Of a stretch of 64,000 nucleotides of DNA, positions 59,389 to 64,000 are shown one piece after another. Position 1 is the stretch's first letter. Each line of letters begins with the position of its first letter. A program made the translations under genes and the position numbers. The notes under the pieces are model-generated. The model made no database searches, was not told where the DNA came from, and saw nothing but the letters and a program-made list of their open reading frames with translations. Source of the DNA: Costus lasius (Eukaryota; Streptophyta; Magnoliopsida; Zingiberales; Costaceae); assembly GCA_027563935.2 (NCBI GenBank), contig JANVAS020000222.1:2728001-2792000 (forward strand), in the 5' to 3' direction.

Positions 59389-62300
59389 TGTAACATCCCA
59401 CATTCTTAACCCCAAACAAATGGCTCATTTCATAAAAGAAACAGGATGTTTCATATAAGATCGATCATATGCTAGGTAAAACCGAGTTCAAGAAAAACAC
59501 GATCTGAAAAATTTTCGTAATTCATATCATATAAAATCCTTGAAACACAATTCATAAAACTCGAATCTCATAAATCTCATAAATCTCATAAATCTCATAA
59601 ATCTCATAAGGGTACCTGCCACCACGCAATACTTGCACTAGACATATGCAAGTTACAGTTATATCAAAACCGATTCAAATTCATAAAATCCATAAAGGTA
59701 CCTGCCACCACGCAATACTTGCACTAGACATATGCAAGTCACAGTTGTATCAAAACCGATTTCACAGGATGTACAACAAGCCGAAAATCAAAACAAAATC
59801 ACAAAATCGATTTTATAAACCCATACCAAACACCGAAACCAGGCTGAAGCCCGCGGTGACACAAAAATCAAATTCACAAGACTGCCATAACTGGCAACAC
59901 AATTTCACATAGTTCACATGGTTCACATAGTTCATATAAATCATATGGTTTAGCCACAACCGGCCCCAGAAAATTTTAGCATAAAAGTTCTTAAGCAGCA
60001 AACATAATATCCACGCCAATGCACTCAAGGCATGCGCCCCTGCTCTATGCCTGAAAATAGTGAGGGGTGAGCTACACAGCCCAGTGAGTGGATAGTCTAA
60101 ATCGACCATCCATGACATACATTCAAAATATGTATATGCAGATTATTTTTTTTTAAAAACATTTAACAGAACATTATGTCAACATATAACCAAATAAAGA
60201 AACAGAAATCATATAGGCAGTCATATGTACAACTAGCATATAACAAATTCATGTTCACAAACTCAGGTTTTAGAATTTTACTCTAACCCAATTAAACCCA
60301 TATATTTTAAACCAACTATACACATAACAACTTAAGTTTACAAACTCAGGTTCTAGAGTTATACTCTAAACCACTATACACACCAACACATAATCAACCT
60401 AGTTGTCCAGCATATTCAGTAGTGACCAATATGGTCTAACCCGGCTTGGCCAAAGCACTGGGAGCCGCATGCAACACATAAACATGGATAGTGAGTAGAA
60501 TCAAGAGGTGGCCCCCGCCAGGTCACGACGTGGCACTTTGGTCCCTCACCCCATAACACATCAGAGTGACGACATCAAGAGGTGGCCCCTGTCTGATCAA
60601 GACATGGCACTTTGGGTCTTATATCACCCCATCACATAAAGAGTAACGACATCAAGAGGTGGCCCCTGTCTGATCAAGACATGGCACTTTGGGTCTTATA
60701 TTACTCCAGCACATAAAAGAGAAATGACATCAAGAGGTGGCCCCTGTCTGACCAAGACATGGCACTTTGGGTCAAATCCCGTTCTCCCAAAAGGTTCCTA
60801 CTGGACAACAGACACATCTTATTTCATATTTCACATAGGTGAACATATTTCACAAAGGTGGACTCCTAAGTGTCAACTAGACTCTAGGATAGTCATCACA
60901 AAAATCACATCGGGCAGGCTGAACATCAACCCCCATCACAATAATCATAATAGGCAGGCTGAACATCAACCTCCTCACATATCACAATACAGGGCTGAAA
61001 TTCAAACCCTTAACATAACACATAAGGACTATCCCCTTGAGTTCATAGTTACACCTAGCCTTAGTCCTAACCATCACATAATCACATAATTTTCCAAATT
61101 CACATAACCTATAATTTTTCCAAATTCACATAATCACACATATTGTTCAAAATTCACAAGATCACATATATTGTTAAAAATTCACATGACCCACAAATCA
61201 CATAATAAATACATAATATTTCATATTCGAATATCACATGATATAGTGTAGTCCTTAGATTTCATGCTGATAAGTTTAATCAAATTTTGCTATGTTATCA
61301 CTCAAGTTTTCTCAAACAATTTCTCAATAATTCAGTTAACAAGCATCCATAAAAATTAACATAAAACCAAAACATGAGATCATACAAACTATCCATAAAA
61401 TTAACAAAACTAAAACATGTATTCACATAAATCACTTTACAAATTACCACATGTAACATATTAACTACAAATACCAAGATTCGGTTTTCATAGACCATTA
61501 TCAAGGTCATCAAGGTTTCGGTTTTCATGTTAATTACAAACATCAATTTCGGTTTTCATAAACAATTATCAAGAACATCAAGATTTCGGTTTTCATGTTA
61601 ACTACAAACATCAATTTCGGTTTAACCATAATTAACAAGAATTTCATACCCAAAATTCAATGATTTAAGGCTACCAAAATTCCTATAAAATACCTTAAAT
61701 TTCATGTTATCAACTTTCGGATTTCATAAGGAAAATCATCAAAATTTCGGATTATCATGAGTAATTATCAAAGATTCGGTTCCCATGAAGAACATCTTGA
61801 ATTTGGTTTACATGAAAAATACATCTTGAGTTTCGGTTTTAACATGATAAAAATTCCAATAATTCAATTGTATCAATTCACAAACACAACCAAACTAATA
61901 GATCAAATAAGACATTCCACTCACCTCCTAAACCGAAAATACCAAGGTGAAAACTTCCACAAGAATTCGTCTAAGACCTTGGAATGCTCCTAGGAAGACG
62001 CCAACAATTGACAAGGAACACCTCCAACACCAAGATGCCGGCCAAAGGAAGAAAAGGAAGAGGAAGAAGAAATTTTCGCCTCCAAGAATCGCCCACTCCT
62101 CCTTAGCCGTCGCCCAAGTTTTCTTCAAGCCAAAAAAATCGCCAAAGTCTCCACCCTAACCGAAATTACCCACTTAAGTTTCGGTTTTAACTCTTAACCC
62201 ATTAACCCATTAATCCAATTAGGGTTTAACCATTTAACTAACTAAATTTGAATTTTTAAACCCAATAACCCATAGTTTAAGTGAAAGTCCAATAAGGGTT

Positions 62301-62700
62301 AAACTAACATCCAATAAGTTAGTTAACTAATTAATTTAACATCCACTAACCCTTCACTTAACGAAATCCATTAAGGATTTAATTAACATCCAATAAGGAT
62401 TTAATTAACCAATAAGATCTAATTAATTAACCAATAATTTCAAATTAATTAACTTACAACTTACAACCCATAAATCCTAATTAATTTATCATGAACAACT
62501 AATAATAATTTATCATAAATTAACAGCCAATAATCAAACAAATAACCTCTAATTAATTTACAATAAATTGACAACCAATCACAAATCAAATAACTAACAA
62601 TCAATAAATTTTACTTGAATCCTAATAAAATATCACAGTCAATAATTTTATTTAATTCAACAATAATGCTTACCAGGACTTAAGATCCTTGGATCTTACA
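59389..62700 (-). mobile_element. 3' LTR of T2
   Basis: Minus-strand start TGTAAGATCC at 62700, end GGGATGTTACA at 59389, 3312 bp. Repeats inside: five 10-bp CATAAATCT units at 59571-59610; a 70-bp duplication at about 59607 and 59694; four units with AAGAGGTGGCCCC at about 60504, 60570, 60654 and 60730; TTTCGGTTTTCAT repeats at about 61510-61620; an AT-rich TAATTAA zone at 62200-62640. No coding sequence. Same family as the solo LTR at 40254. Confidence 0.88.
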
Positions 62701-62715
62701 TTCCTCCCTCCTTAT
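62701..62715 (-). promoter_or_regulatory. Polypurine tract of T2
   Basis: Minus strand AAGGAGGGAGGAA ends directly at the LTR start TGTAAGATCC, 15 bases past the chromodomain stop region. Confidence 0.85.
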
Positions 62716-62729
62716 AAAGCTTTAGTCCT

Positions 62730-64000
62730 CTAAAGCTCAGCATCCATATCATCAAAGAGGTAAGCATAATTTTTCCTCATATCAGCTTCAGTCTCCCAAG
62801 TCGCCTCCTCAACCGACTGATTCCCCCAGATAACCTTTACCAAAGGTATAGTCTTGTTCCTCAGGACTTTATCTTTTCTATCAACAATCCGGAGAGGTCT
62901 TTCCTCGAATGTCAAGTCACTCTGAATCTGAAGAGGTTCCAACTCCAACACATGAGATGGATCAGGATGATATTTCCTCAAAACAGAGACATGGAACACA
63001 TTATGCACATGATCCATAGCAGAAGGTAAAGCCAATCGGTAAGCCACTGGACCTACTCTCTCAATAATATCAAAAGGGCCTACAAACCTAGCGCTCAACT
63101 TGCCCTTTTTGCCAAATCTCATAACACCCTTAGTAGGCGACACCTTCAAGAACACATGGTCTCCTACCATAAACTCCAAAGGACGACGACGGTCATCAGC
63201 ATAACTCTTCTGTCTGTCCCGAGCAATTTTTAGTTTATCCCGGATCTCTCTGACCTTATCAGTAGTCTCCTGTACTGCATCAGATCTCAAAATCATTCTG
63301 TCACCAGTTTCCTCCCAACACAAGGGAGTCCTACACCTTCTCCCATACAAAGCCTCATAAGGAGCCATCTGAATACTAGAGTGGAAGCTATTATTATAAG
63401 TGAACTCTATCAAAGATAGATCCCGGTTCCACTCAGAACTCCAATCAACCACATAGGCTCTCAACAAATCTTCTAGAGTCTGTATAGTACGCTCCGTCTG
63501 GCCATCAGACTGAGGATGGTATGCTGTACTAAAACTCAACTTAGTACCCAAACCCTCCTGTAAACTCTTCCAAAATTTGGACAAAAATCGAGAGTCCCTA
63601 TCAGACACAATATCAACCGGAACTCCATGCAGTCTGACTATCTCATCAATATATTATCTAGCCAGTCTCTCTAGAGAATAATTCATCTTGATCGGAAGAA
63701 AATGGGCTGATTTAGTAAGTCTATCAACAATCACCCAAATAGCATCATGACCCAATCTAGTTCTGGGCAAACCACATACAAAATCCATGCTGATGCATTC
63801 CCACTTCCACTCAGGAATAGGAAGAGGCTGCAACAAACCACCAGGCTTCTGGTGTTCAGCCTTTACAGTCTGACAGGTTAAACACCTAGAGACAAAATCA
63901 GTTATTTCTTTCTTCATACCCGGCCACCAAAAACTTTTCTTGAGGTCCTGATACATCTTAGTCACGCCAGGATGTAGAGAATATTTGGAGTTATGGCTAT
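62730..64000 (-). pseudogene. Ty3/gypsy integrase with chromodomain (T2), partial
   Basis: Upstream end outside the window. HHCC part: KYSLHPG and CLTCQ. Core: SMDFVCGLPRT (first Asp), [13 protein letters not shown] (second Asp) and [10 protein letters not shown], Glu with exactly 35 residues between. C-terminus: [19 protein letters not shown] (GPY/F module), then a chromodomain [20 protein letters not shown] with [11 protein letters not shown], which would direct insertion to marked chromatin. One in-frame stop (TAA, 63651-63653) lies between the first two Asp residues; otherwise the frame is open to 62730. The gene may be recently inactivated. Confidence 0.92.

Larger units (their letters stand above)
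59389..64000 (-). mobile_element. Element T2: chromodomain Ty3/gypsy (Tekay/Del-like), right part outside window
   Basis: Minus-strand order: integrase with chromodomain (64000-62730), polypurine tract (62715-62701), 3' LTR (62700-59389). The rest of pol, gag and the 5' LTR lie to the right. It inserted 21 bases past the primer site of A2. ATATG at 59384-59388 is the likely target duplication. Confidence 0.88.

Overview
This window is plant nuclear DNA made entirely, as far as I can see, of nested LTR retrotransposons and their fragments. I find no host gene and no intact rRNA or tRNA gene. The plant origin rests on lineage hallmarks: plant-type Ty1/copia polyproteins, an Athila-like gag/protease/env-like element with a tRNA-Asp-type primer site, a Tat-type Ty3/gypsy with two RNase H domains, and a chromodomain Ty3/gypsy with TGTAAGATCC LTR ends. 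The depth of nesting fits gene-poor, repeat-rich heterochromatin of a medium to large angiosperm genome; I cannot name the species. Every protein region carries stop codons, frameshifts or deletions, so nothing here looks autonomous. Element letters below are mine.

Layout, left part (1-21061, mostly two stacks). Element B (+, copia, gag only; 917-9821) has a long leader, a broken gag and a 1.8-kb 3' LTR. Two solo LTRs of copia family A sit in it, each with a 5-bp target duplication: 1003-2699 in the leader (CCTTT) and 7145-8824 in the 3' LTR (GTCTG). A third family-A LTR is cut by the left window edge (1-916). B itself sits in the 3' LTR of element F (-, Athila-like; 9822-18010), which keeps gag, protease and an env-like frame but lacks RT and integrase. 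F lies in a family-B LTR fragment (18011-18847), which interrupts the RNase H of a gypsy RT-RH remnant (Z, 18848-19587). Next come a partial copia-type LTR (H, 19588-21061) and element G.

Layout, right part (21062-64000). G (-, Athila-like, non-coding in view; 21062-26885) is interrupted by D (+, Tat-like; 5' LTR from 26886, 3' LTR from 48752). D's gag-pol is split by E (-, complete non-autonomous Athila-like element, 34143-44943, duplication CTACC). E in turn carries a solo chromovirus-type LTR (40254-42847, duplication GTGGC) exactly in its primer binding site. D's 3' LTR is interrupted at 51268 by C (-, copia with a nearly full gag-pol; 51269-57672). C's leader is interrupted by A2 (+, family-A 5' LTR plus primer site; 57673-59388), which is interrupted by a chromodomain gypsy (T2, -) running off the right edge. 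Insertion order follows: G before D; D before E and C; E before its solo LTR; C before A2; A2 before T2. By eye the D LTR pair differs more than the E LTR pair, which agrees.

How the parts work together: these are copy-and-paste elements whose gag, protease, RT-RNase H and integrase act in cytoplasmic particles before nuclear integration. B, E, F and G lack polymerase or integrase genes and could only have moved with enzymes supplied in trans. The most interesting signals are non-coding: repeated hairpins with compensatory changes in the leaders of B and C, primer-site sequence captured inside the LTRs of E, covarying hairpin pairs in the 3' regions of E, F and G, and arrays of TACGG palindromes.
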